Assembly (NCBI GenBank): GCA_026396555.1
Contig: JAPLWO010000076.1
Location: 1-15,896, forward strand
Reading direction: 5' to 3'
Source of the DNA: Candidatus Magasanikiibacteriota bacterium
GTDB lineage: Bacteria; Patescibacteriota; Patescibacteriia; Magasanikbacterales; 2-02-FULL-50-9b
Length of the DNA stretch: 15,896 nucleotides
Positions 1-7,315 of the stretch are shown here, piece by piece. Numbering within the stretch: position 1 is the stretch's first letter; each line of letters starts with the position of its first letter. The position numbers and the translations under genes are program-made. The notes beneath the pieces are model-generated. The model did no database searches and was not told where the DNA came from. It saw only the letters and a list, made by a program, of their open reading frames with translations.

Positions 1-2
1 TA

Positions 3-1238
3 AGAGCTGAAGAAGGCAGAAATACAACGGTAGAAGATGTTGATGGACAAAAAAGTAATCATGAAGCTGCACAATCAACGAAGAAGGTTGGCTTAGCTGA
101 ACGTGTAAAAGCCGTGCTCAATGAACGTTTGCATGCAACAAAAAAACAATCTGAAATCGCCGTTCAAGCAGGTGAATTCATGGGAACACTACATGAGATG
201 ATGGTAGCAAGAGAGCGTGAAAAAATGAATCAATCAATTACTACCGTGAGAAACATGGGCCATCAAATTGACGCAGGCGAAGAAGCGGCATGGCACAGTG
301 TCGCTGTTGAACAGCTTGGTTCAGGAAAGTTCATGGCTGCTGCAAAAAAAGCTGGAGAGCAGGCTTCAGAAGAGGAAAAAATTTTACAACATCTCTCATC
401 CTCGATTGAAGGATTATCTGAAGGTGATCATGTTGAATTAGCAGGAGCATTGCAAACAGGAGGTATTGAATCACTACAAAAATTTAAAGCAAAATTAGAT
501 AAGAGAACTGTTGCATTGAAGGACGCATCTGTGGAAATTGTGGCGCAAAGTCCGGAAAGTTTAAAAGCTGAGGGCGAGGCGTTGGCACAAACGCGAGAGG
601 AAATTATTAAGGGCTTTCAAGATTTCAATCGATCGTTGCGTGAAAATAAAATTCACGATAAGCGAATTTTTAGTGAAGTCGCGGTTAATAAAGCGCAAGA
701 TAAAGTTAAACCTCAAATTGATGCGCTGCATGTTGAGCTTGAAAAGGCGATTGGTGAAATTAATCAAGAATTTCGGATTAAATTTCCAGCTTTACGTACC
801 CAGAATGAGGAGTATGTGCGCGAACAAGCTATTGCGCAAGGAAAAAGGGATCGGTTAAAAAACGATTATTATAAGAAGGCGGGTGAACTTGTCGCTAATA
901 CAGTTGCAGCAGATCCAGAAGCGGCTGCCACGGTTGATACGTATCAAGAAGTTTATCAAGGATTTAAAGATAAAAAACAAGAGCTCGACGGCGCTATAAT
1001 AAAGTATCATGCTGTATTACATCAGCATGCTATTAAAACAGGTGACGCACGTCTCGTTGGTCCTGATGAGCTTGCGAATCTCTCACGCAAGGCTTATTAC
1101 AGAGTGGGATTAGAGGAGGAGTCGCAAAAAATTAAAAGCGACGAGTCTCGCATATGGACTCAGGGAACTCCATGGAAACAACATGTGGTCGATAGTCAGA
1201 TCATTAGTAACTTCGCATTTGAAAATCTTGGATTCTAG
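3..1238 (+). CDS. Charged, helical hypothetical protein (5' end outside window)
   Basis: I do not recognise this protein. The frame is open from base 3 without a stop, so the gene starts upstream of the window; the GTG at 114 is only an internal in-frame codon. About 411 residues are visible, ending in a TAG stop. The composition is rich in Glu, Lys, Gln and Ala with few aromatic residues, and long stretches look like amphipathic helices or coiled coils (for example the residues coded at about 540-900). No signal peptide or membrane segment is visible in this part. The tail reads NFAFENLGF. No clear hairpin terminator lies between its stop and the hrcA promoter. A cytoplasmic structural or scaffold-like role would be a guess. 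Confidence is high that it is coding and nil for function. Confidence 0.8.
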   Translation, partial: RAEEGRNTTVEDVDGQKSNHEAAQSTKKVGLAERVKAVLNERLHATKKQSEIAVQAGEFMGTLHEMMVAREREKMNQSITTVRNMGHQIDAGEEAAWHSVAVEQLGSGKFMAAAKKAGEQASEEEKILQHLSSSIEGLSEGDHVELAGALQTGGIESLQKFKAKLDKRTVALKDASVEIVAQSPESLKAEGEALAQTREEIIKGFQDFNRSLRENKIHDKRIFSEVAVNKAQDKVKPQIDALHVELEKAIGEINQEFRIKFPALRTQNEEYVREQAIAQGKRDRLKNDYYKKAGELVANTVAADPEAAATVDTYQEVYQGFKDKKQELDGAIIKYHAVLHQHAIKTGDARLVGPDELANLSRKAYYRVGLEEESQKIKSDESRIWTQGTPWKQHVVDSQIISNFAFENLGF

Positions 1239-1263
1239 GCCTGGCACCACTTATTCATAGGTC

Positions 1264-1292
1264 TTGACAGCCTTCCATTAGCACTCTATAAT
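1264..1292 (+). promoter_or_regulatory. Consensus sigma-70-type promoter of the hrcA operon
   Basis: A perfect -35 TTGACA (1264-1269) is followed after 17 bases by a perfect -10 TATAAT (1287-1292). Transcription should start near 1299-1300, giving a leader of about 36 bases before the hrcA ATG. The -10 box fills the first six bases of the CIRCE spacer, so HrcA binding would directly exclude RNA polymerase. Confidence 0.92.
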
Positions 1293-1304
1293 CAAGAGTG
1301 CTAA
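1278..1304 (+). promoter_or_regulatory. CIRCE operator (HrcA binding site)
   Basis: TTAGCACTC (1278-1286), nine bases, then GAGTGCTAA (1296-1304) matches the CIRCE consensus at every position. CIRCE is the operator of the heat-shock repressor HrcA, whose gene follows directly, so this is an autoregulated class I heat-shock promoter. Confidence 0.97.
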
Positions 1305-1335
1305 TATGTTTTTAGCACGGAAAAAACGCTAATCT

Positions 1336-2046
1336 ATGGAGTTATCGCAGCGACAGACAGCAATTTTCCGCATTGTCGTTGAGGGCCACATATCCACAGG
1401 CGAGCCAATTGGCAGCGAGTGGGTTGCGGGTCAACTGCAAGAGCGGGTTTCGAGTGCGACCGTTCGCGCGGAGCTTTTAGAGCTCGAACGCGTTGGGTTG
1501 CTTCGTCAGCCACATACATCGGCCGGACGCGTTCCGACTGAAGAAGGTTATCGCGTGTACATTGAACTGTTTGTGCAGAAAAATGCACCAGCATCGGACG
1601 ACCACGTGTTTGACCAGGATTATTTAGTCGACGAATCTCACACGCCTGAAGAAAAAGTTCGACGCATTGCGCGTGAGCTTTCGGATGTTGCGGGAAACAT
1701 CGTCATGGTTGGTGCAAATCCACGATCGCTGTACGCGGTCGGGATGGGTCAAATGTTCAGCGCTCCAGAGGCAAGTAATTTATCAGTCATGCGTCACATT
1801 TCAGAAGCACTTGATGGTGCAGATGATTTGATGGATGAGTTGTACGAAATTGCAGCAGGCGGCGAAGTAAAAATTTTGATCGGCAAGCAAAATCCAATTG
1901 ACGAAAATCTTTCGCTCATGGTTACGAAATATGAAACGAGCGAAGGTGAACGATTAATGGTATTACTTGGATTTATGCGTATGCGGTACGAACGTAATAT
2001 TGCACTTATGCAAGCGATGAAACGCTTTTTAGAATCAGAACTATGA
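1336..2046 (+). CDS. hrcA: Heat-inducible transcription repressor HrcA (short form)
   Basis: HrcA binds CIRCE and represses heat-shock genes; in known systems it depends on chaperonin (GroEL) for folding. Residues 1-75 form the winged helix-turn-helix, with readable blocks SSATVRAELLELERVGLL and HTSAGRVPTEEGYRVYI. The C-terminal part keeps GEVKILIGKQNP and an altered form of the usual GPTRM.Y block (GFMRMRYERNI). The protein is 236 aa against about 340 for typical HrcA, so the central regulatory/dimerisation domain is strongly shortened; this agrees with a reduced CPR version. The ATG at 1336 has no Shine-Dalgarno. The gene overlaps grpE by four bases (ATGA). A perfect CIRCE lies directly upstream, which supports the call. 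Confidence 0.93.
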   Translation: MELSQRQTAIFRIVVEGHISTGEPIGSEWVAGQLQERVSSATVRAELLELERVGLLRQPHTSAGRVPTEEGYRVYIELFVQKNAPASDDHVFDQDYLVDESHTPEEKVRRIARELSDVAGNIVMVGANPRSLYAVGMGQMFSAPEASNLSVMRHISEALDGADDLMDELYEIAAGGEVKILIGKQNPIDENLSLMVTKYETSEGERLMVLLGFMRMRYERNIALMQAMKRFLESEL

Positions 2047-2624
2047 ATAATGAAAACGAAGAATTAGAACAGGGGGCAGGAGAAGAAGTTTTAGAAACGT
2101 CTGCACACGAACCCGCAACAACGGATTGGAAATCAGTTGCACTTCGTGCGCAGGCAGACTACGCAAATTTACAGCGTACGATTGCAGCTGACCGTGCCGC
2201 AATGGGCGTGCACGCGCTTGCAGAGGCTGTACGCGGGTTCTTACCCGTCTATGAGTATTTCAAGCGCGCACTGCAACATGTGCCGCCTGAGAGCGAACAA
2301 TCGCCTGCGGTTAAAAACTGGTTTGTCGGCACCATGCACATTGCCAATTTGTTTAAATCAGCGCTGCAGCAATGCGGAGTTGAAGAATTGGTGACGATCG
2401 GCAAACCGTTTGATCCTCATACGATGGACGCGGTAAAAGAAGAGTCGCGCGATGGCACGATTCCAGGAACTGTGATTGCGGAAGTTGAAAGCGGTTATAA
2501 GTTGGGAGATAAAATAATCAAAGCTGCTCGTGTTGTGGTTGCTGGCGAATCATCGCCCTCTTCCGGCGAGGGGCCAGCAACGCCTTCAGACGGCGTGACT
2601 CACCAGCAGTCTCAAAATAAGTAA
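2043..2624 (+). CDS. grpE: Nucleotide exchange factor GrpE
   Basis: GrpE releases ADP from DnaK and resets the chaperone cycle. The acidic N-terminal tail (residues 1-28) is followed by the helical region beginning RAQADYANLQR (about 35-45) and the C-terminal beta domain with GVEEL, GKPFDPHTMDAVKEE and SGYKLGDKIIKAARVVV, which are GrpE signatures. The usual FDPxxHEAV block has Met-Asp in place of His-Glu. At 193 aa it is of normal length, with a low-complexity Ser/Gly/Pro tail of about 25 residues after the last beta strand. The start is fixed by the ATGA overlap with hrcA, which suggests coupled translation. It lies 19 bases before dnaK. Confidence 0.93.
   Translation: MNNENEELEQGAGEEVLETSAHEPATTDWKSVALRAQADYANLQRTIAADRAAMGVHALAEAVRGFLPVYEYFKRALQHVPPESEQSPAVKNWFVGTMHIANLFKSALQQCGVEELVTIGKPFDPHTMDAVKEESRDGTIPGTVIAEVESGYKLGDKIIKAARVVVAGESSPSSGEGPATPSDGVTHQQSQNK
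2541..2596 (+). other. Structured GC-rich segment at the 3' end of grpE
   Basis: Within the last codons of grpE, GCTGGC (2541-2546) pairs with GCCAGC (2573-2578). Enclosed in it, CCCTC (2556-2560) pairs with GAGGG (2568-2572). It is followed directly by ACGCC (2580-2584) pairing with GGCGT (2592-2596). Two neighbouring hairpins could thus form about 45 bases before the dnaK start. No T run follows, so it is not an ordinary terminator. Confidence 0.4.
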
Positions 2625-2643
2625 CATTAATATCTAATCTACT

Positions 2644-4536
2644 ATGAGTAAAATTCTTGGCATTGATTTGGGGACAACGAATTCATGTGTTGCGATTATT
2701 GAAGGTGGACAACCAAAAGTTTTGGAAAATGCAGAAGGTATGCGCACCACGCCATCAATCGTTGCATCATCAAAATCTGGTGAGCGCGTTGTTGGGTTAC
2801 CTGCAAAACGTCAGGCAGTTACAAATCCAGAAAACACATTGTTCTCGATCAAGCGTTTGATTGGTCGTCGTTTTGACGATGCAGAAGTTCAGCGCGACAT
2901 GAAACTCGTGCCTTATAAAATTGTGAAGTCAGGCGAAGGCGTAAAAATTTCAATGGGCGGAAAAGAAAATTCACCACAAGAAATTTCTGCGATGGTATTG
3001 CAGAAATTAAAAGCAGACGCTGAAGCGCGACTTGGCGAAAAAATTACAGAAGCGGTGATTACCGTTCCGGCGTATTTTGACGATGCACAGCGCCAGGCAA
3101 CAAAAGACGCAGGTGAAATTGCGGGTTTGAAAGTGCTTCGCATTTTGAACGAACCAACTGCTGCAGCGCTCGCATACGGATTCGACAAAAAACAAGATCA
3201 GAAAATTGCTGTCTACGATTTGGGTGGTGGTACGTTTGATATTTCAATTTTGGAAGTATCAGCTGATACTGTTGAAGTTCGCGCGACAAATGGCGATACA
3301 CATTTAGGCGGTGATGACTTTGATCAGGTGATTATTCAATGGGTAATCGACGAGTTCAAAAAAGAACACGGCGTTGATTTGTCGAAAGATACGCTTGCAT
3401 TGCAGCGCATTAAAGACGCGGCGGAAAAAGCAAAGATTGAATTATCAACTGCGCAGGAAACAGAAATCAATCAGCCATTTATTACATCAGACGCAAGTGG
3501 TCCAAAGCACATGGCAATGAAATTGACGCGTGCAAAATTGGAAGAATTGGTTCACAGTTTAGTTGAAAAAACTTTGGAACCCGTTAAAAAAGCATTGGCT
3601 GATGCGAAGATGTCGACGAGTGATATCAATGAAGTTGTGATGGTTGGTGGTATGACACGTATGCCACTCGTACTTCAGACGGTTGAGAAATTCTTTGGCA
3701 AAAAACCAAATGTTTCAGTAAATCCTGATGAAGTTGTTGCAATGGGTGCTGCAGTTCAGGCTGGTATTATGCAAGGCGACGTTAAAGATGTGTTGCTCCT
3801 CGACGTGACTCCGCTTTCACTTGGTATTGAAACTATGGGCGGCGTTATGACGGCGCTCATTACACGTAACACAACAGTTCCAACGAGCAAATCACAGATT
3901 TTCTCAACTGCAGCTGATAGCCAGCCATCAGTAGAAATTCATGTGTTGCAAGGCGAACGTCCAATGGCAGGCGACAATAAATCGCTCGGCCGATTTATGC
4001 TTGATGGTATTCCACCAGCACCACGCGGTGTGCCACAGGTTGAAGTGACGTTTGATATTGATGCAAACGGAATTTTGTCAGTAAGCGCGAAAGACAAGGG
4101 CACTAATAAAGAACAAAAAATTACGATTACAGCATCGAGCGGTTTATCGAAAGATGAAATTGAAAAGATGCGTAAGGATGCGGAATTGCACGCTGACGAA
4201 GACAAGAAAAAACAGGATTTGATCGAAGCGCGCAATATTGCGGAATCAGTAATTTACACTGCAGAAAAAATGTTCAAGGACGTGGGTGATAAGGTGAGCG
4301 CAGAAGATAAAACAGCGATCGAAGAAAAAATTACTGCGCTCAAAGCAGTAAAGGATGGTGAAGACGCTGATGCAATTAAATCTGCAACTGAAGCGCTTGG
4401 AGAACTTGCTCAAAAAGTTGGCGGTGCGATTTATCAGCAGAACCAGCAAGCTGCAGCAGGTGGCGCGCCAGAAGGTGATGCAGGAACACCTCCACCAGCA
4501 GACGAAAAAGGTCCAATTGAGGGAGAAGTGGTTTAA
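2644..4536 (+). CDS. dnaK: Molecular chaperone DnaK (Hsp70)
   Basis: Hsp70 is an ATP-dependent chaperone that binds exposed hydrophobic segments, working with DnaJ and GrpE in the cytoplasm. All three Hsp70 signatures are present: IDLGTTNS near residue 7, VYDLGGGTFDISIL at 190 (with the catalytic-loop Thr at 197) and VVMVGGMTRMP near 331. The interdomain linker VLLLDVTPLSLGIE begins about residue 383. A beta-sandwich substrate domain and a helical lid follow, with a Gln/Ala/Gly/Pro-rich tail ending EGEVV. At 630 aa it is full length. The ATG lacks a clear Shine-Dalgarno. Third gene of the CIRCE-controlled operon, followed by dnaJ after 52 bases. Confidence 0.98.
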   Translation: MSKILGIDLGTTNSCVAIIEGGQPKVLENAEGMRTTPSIVASSKSGERVVGLPAKRQAVTNPENTLFSIKRLIGRRFDDAEVQRDMKLVPYKIVKSGEGVKISMGGKENSPQEISAMVLQKLKADAEARLGEKITEAVITVPAYFDDAQRQATKDAGEIAGLKVLRILNEPTAAALAYGFDKKQDQKIAVYDLGGGTFDISILEVSADTVEVRATNGDTHLGGDDFDQVIIQWVIDEFKKEHGVDLSKDTLALQRIKDAAEKAKIELSTAQETEINQPFITSDASGPKHMAMKLTRAKLEELVHSLVEKTLEPVKKALADAKMSTSDINEVVMVGGMTRMPLVLQTVEKFFGKKPNVSVNPDEVVAMGAAVQAGIMQGDVKDVLLLDVTPLSLGIETMGGVMTALITRNTTVPTSKSQIFSTAADSQPSVEIHVLQGERPMAGDNKSLGRFMLDGIPPAPRGVPQVEVTFDIDANGILSVSAKDKGTNKEQKITITASSGLSKDEIEKMRKDAELHADEDKKKQDLIEARNIAESVIYTAEKMFKDVGDKVSAEDKTAIEEKITALKAVKDGEDADAIKSATEALGELAQKVGGAIYQQNQQAAAGGAPEGDAGTPPPADEKGPIEGEVV

Positions 4537-4558
4537 TAGACGTTGTTTGATAAACCGG

Positions 4559-4583
4559 TGTGTATGTTCATAGAACATACACA
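4559..4583 (+). promoter_or_regulatory. Perfect 11-bp inverted repeat just upstream of dnaJ
   Basis: TGTGTATGTTC (4559-4569), the three bases ATA, then GAACATACACA (4573-4583) is a perfect inverted repeat that ends five bases before the dnaJ ATG. In RNA it would form an 11-bp hairpin over the ribosome-landing region; in DNA it could be a protein operator. No T run follows, so it is not an ordinary terminator. Its role is unknown. Confidence 0.7.
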
Positions 4584-4588
4584 TAAAT

Positions 4589-5701
4589 ATGGCAAACAAA
4601 GATTATTACAAAATTCTCGGTGTTGATAAAAATGCTTCTGATGATGAAATCAAGAAGGCGTTTCGCAAACTCGCGCACCAACACCATCCTGACAAGCAAG
4701 GTGGTGATGCGTCGAAATTTAAAGAGATTAACGAAGCGAATCAGATTTTGTCAGACAAAACAAAACGTGCACAGTACGATCAGTTTGGTTCTGAATACGC
4801 AAATCAACCGGGTGCGGGCGGAAGTCCATATGGCGGTCGTGGAAATAGCCAAGGTGGTTTTGAATTTAATTTTGGAAATGCAGAAGATTTGGGTGATTTG
4901 TTTGGCGGCATGGGCGACATGTTTGGATTTGGTGGTCAGGGTGGCGGACGTTCGCGCGGTGGTCGCAGCCAACAGCAACGCGGCGAAGACGTTGCGGTTG
5001 ATTTAGAACTGAAATTACACGACGCGGTTTTTGGTGTTGAGGAAACTTTTAAATTAAATAAATTAGCGACATGCGACACGTGTCATGGATCGGGCGGCGC
5101 GCCGGGTTCAAAAATTGATACATGTAAAACATGTGGCGGTCACGGCCAAGTCATTCGTGTACAGAATACAATTTTAGGAGCGATTCAAACTGCGGCAACA
5201 TGTAGCGATTGTCATGGCTCGGGAAAAAAACCAGAAAAGCCATGTCCGGAATGTCATGGTGCGGGCGCACATAAAAAGATTCAAGAAATTACGATTAAAA
5301 TTCCGGCAGGAATTCACGACGGCGAATCAATTCGTGTGACAGGTCGCGGCGCTGCAGCGGCACACGGCGGTCACCCGGGTGATTTATATGTTCGAATTCG
5401 TGTTGCTTCAGAAAAAAACTTACGCGTGCAGGGTGATGATATTTATTCCGAGGCTCGCATTTCATTTCCAACGGCAGCGCTCGGCGGCGAAGCAAAAACG
5501 CATACAGTCGAAGGGGAAATTACGATTAAAATTCCAGAAGGTGTACAATCCGGCGAATTAATTCGTCTTAAAGGAAAAGGTGGAATGAAACGTGGCGGAG
5601 CGCGCGCAGATCATTTTGTGCGAGTGACGATTGAAACTCCAAAAAAACTTACAAAAGCGACAAAAAAATTGTTGGAACAACTTCGCGGCGAATTAGAATA
5701 A
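4589..5701 (+). CDS. dnaJ: Co-chaperone DnaJ (Hsp40, type I)
   Basis: DnaJ stimulates DnaK ATPase and delivers substrates. The J domain covers residues 1-68 with HPD at 33-35. A Gly/Phe-rich linker follows (about 72-130). Four zinc-binding repeats lie at about 162-226: CDTCHGSG, CKTCGGHG, CSDCHGSG and CPECHGAG, making it a complete type I DnaJ. The C-terminal substrate domains contain IKIPAGIHDGESIRV and a second IKIPEGVQSGELIRL block. It is 370 aa, normal length. It has no Shine-Dalgarno, and a hairpin-forming repeat sits directly before the ATG. It closes the heat-shock operon; no hairpin terminator was found after it. Confidence 0.97.
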   Translation: MANKDYYKILGVDKNASDDEIKKAFRKLAHQHHPDKQGGDASKFKEINEANQILSDKTKRAQYDQFGSEYANQPGAGGSPYGGRGNSQGGFEFNFGNAEDLGDLFGGMGDMFGFGGQGGGRSRGGRSQQQRGEDVAVDLELKLHDAVFGVEETFKLNKLATCDTCHGSGGAPGSKIDTCKTCGGHGQVIRVQNTILGAIQTAATCSDCHGSGKKPEKPCPECHGAGAHKKIQEITIKIPAGIHDGESIRVTGRGAAAAHGGHPGDLYVRIRVASEKNLRVQGDDIYSEARISFPTAALGGEAKTHTVEGEITIKIPEGVQSGELIRLKGKGGMKRGGARADHFVRVTIETPKKLTKATKKLLEQLRGELE

Positions 5702-5704
5702 CCC

Positions 5705-5733
5705 TTGATTGAGCGGCAAATCCGTTCTATACT
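5705..5733 (+). promoter_or_regulatory. Promoter for a probably leaderless mRNA
   Basis: TTGATT (5705-5710), 17 bases, then TATACT (5728-5733). The expected transcription start is near 5740-5741, which is the ATG of the next gene. The in-frame TTG at 5705 belongs to the -35 box and should not be taken as the start codon. Confidence 0.7.
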
Positions 5734-5740
5734 GGATCAT

Positions 5741-6295
5741 ATGTATCCTCTGTTTTTGGATTTTATCCACTCGCTTTCCTGGTCCCATCCAAGCTGGGAT
5801 TTGTTCATTTTGCTATTTTTGGTTGTTGGAACGCTGGTGTATGGATTTTCGCTCGGTCGCGGACGCACCATCATGATTATGGTAGCCGTATATATGGCAG
5901 TGGCTGCGGTACATACACTGCCCGCACTTCCACAGATGGGTGCGATCGTTCAACTCAGCAATGGATTTGTGTTGCGCGTCGGAACATTTCTCGGTTTGTT
6001 CGCGATTTTATTTTTTATGCTGACGCGTAGTGCGTTAAATCACGCATTGAACTCTGACGGACCGATGGGAAGTTGGTGGCACATTATCGTCCTGTCATTT
6101 CTCCAAGTTGGGATGTTGATTTCTGTCGTCATGAGTTTTTTGCCGAGTATGTGGCTTTTAAAAATTTCACCATTTTTGCAATTGATTTTTGCAAGTCCGT
6201 GGGGAGCGTTTGCGTGGGTGATTGCGCCAATTATCGGATTATTGGTCGTTGGAATGTCGACGGAAAGTTCATTTGGAAAAAATCGTAACTATTAA
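5741..6295 (+). CDS. Five-helix integral membrane protein, unknown function
   Basis: A protein of 184 aa with about five hydrophobic segments: around residues 18-38 (LFILLFLVVGTLVYGF), 45-62, 77-98 (FLGLFAILFFML), 110-133 (IIVLSFLQVGMLISVVMSFL) and 155-175. It is therefore an inner-membrane protein. The layout is loosely like CvpA-type small membrane proteins, but I cannot assign a family. I chose the ATG at 5741 over the upstream TTG because that TTG lies in a promoter -35 and the predicted mRNA begins at about the ATG. It ends 23 bases before the serine hydrolase gene, so the two are probably cotranscribed. Confidence 0.75.
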   Translation: MYPLFLDFIHSLSWSHPSWDLFILLFLVVGTLVYGFSLGRGRTIMIMVAVYMAVAAVHTLPALPQMGAIVQLSNGFVLRVGTFLGLFAILFFMLTRSALNHALNSDGPMGSWWHIIVLSFLQVGMLISVVMSFLPSMWLLKISPFLQLIFASPWGAFAWVIAPIIGLLVVGMSTESSFGKNRNY

Positions 6296-6318
6296 CGCAG
6301 AAAAAAAAGAAGAGTAGT

Positions 6319-7314
6319 ATGGCAGACGCGTTCAAAAAACTGATCAGTGGTAAAATTATTTATTTTTTTGTCACAATAATTTTGCTCAGCGCTGGTTGGT
6401 TTGGGCGTGAACTTTATGCAAGTCGTATTAATAATTCAATTGATAGTCCGCATCGTTTAAAAGGGTATGAATACATCAGTCCATTGATTTCGTGCGACAT
6501 CCACGAAAATATGCCCAACGCTATTTTCAGGCCTATTGAAAATGCTGTGCAATCAACGATTGCTGCTCGCGAAACGGCAGGCGATGTATTGCATGTTGGT
6601 GTTTATTTTCGCGATCTTAATTCGAGTCGTTGGGTTGGAGTTAATGAAAATGATTTGTTTTGGCCAGCGAGTTTAATGAAGGTTCCGACGTTGATCGGAG
6701 TTTTGAAGGCAGTTCAAAAAGATCCGTCGGTGCTCCAGAAGAAATTTCAATATTCGGATGTAAAAGACGAGAATGAAGGTGAACATTTTAAGGCAGCGCA
6801 AACACTTTCGGTAGGGCATTCATATGCAGTTGATGAAATGCTATCGTACATGATTCAATATTCGGATAACGATGCAACGGTGCAGCTCGCGAAAATTTTT
6901 GGTCAGCAAGAATTGCTCGACGTATACGCAGATGCAAATATTCCATTTCCACAAAATAATGAGGTCAAAGATTACATGAGTCCAAAATCAATCTCATATT
7001 TTTTTCGACTTTTGTATAATGCGTCGTACGTGAATCGAGAATATTCGCAATCAGCATTGCAACTTTTAACAACAACAGATTTTACGGAAGGGTTGCGTGC
7101 GGGAGTTCCAGATTCAGTTCCAGTCGCACATAAATTTGGGGAACAAACGATTGGCGATGAACGTGAATTGCACGATTGCGGAATCGTGTATTTGCGGGAT
7201 CATCCGTATTCGATTTGTCTGATGACAAAAGGAAAAGATTTTGATCGACAAGTGGCAACGATCGCGGATATTTCGCGCGTTGTATATTCTGAAGCTGAAA
7301 AAATTTTGAAATAA
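6319..7314 (+). CDS. Membrane-anchored serine hydrolase, class A beta-lactamase-like fold
   Basis: One N-terminal membrane segment (about residues 12-32, IIYFFVTIILLSAGWFG) anchors an extracytoplasmic domain. The serine hydrolase motifs are readable: SLMK (S118-K121), SDN (182-184), and KFG (272-274) where class A enzymes usually have KTG. Total length is 331 aa. In CPR bacteria such proteins are common and are more likely cell-wall or peptide-processing enzymes than antibiotic resistance determinants; the substrate cannot be told from the sequence. The ATG is preceded by a purine-rich AGAAGAG. The gene is downstream of the membrane protein and meets rnhA tail to tail with one base between them. 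Confidence 0.85.
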   Translation: MADAFKKLISGKIIYFFVTIILLSAGWFGRELYASRINNSIDSPHRLKGYEYISPLISCDIHENMPNAIFRPIENAVQSTIAARETAGDVLHVGVYFRDLNSSRWVGVNENDLFWPASLMKVPTLIGVLKAVQKDPSVLQKKFQYSDVKDENEGEHFKAAQTLSVGHSYAVDEMLSYMIQYSDNDATVQLAKIFGQQELLDVYADANIPFPQNNEVKDYMSPKSISYFFRLLYNASYVNREYSQSALQLLTTTDFTEGLRAGVPDSVPVAHKFGEQTIGDERELHDCGIVYLRDHPYSICLMTKGKDFDRQVATIADISRVVYSEAEKILK

Positions 7315-7315
7315 A

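Noticed and set aside
2585..2594. TTCAGACGGC, the exact complement of the 10-base Neisseria DNA uptake sequence GCCGTCTGAA.
   Set aside because: Single copy in the window, inside the grpE coding tail, and the rest of the gene content is not neisserial; most likely chance or part of the local hairpin.
4246..4599. Minus-strand frames across the dnaK 3' end and other shadows within dnaK, dnaJ and lepA.
   Set aside because: They lie opposite conserved coding sequence, have no starts or regulatory signals, and encode atypical proteins.
5705..5740. N-terminal extension of the membrane protein from TTG 5705.
   Set aside because: This TTG is the first half of a good -35 box and the segment holds the -10; the ATG at 5741 fits better.
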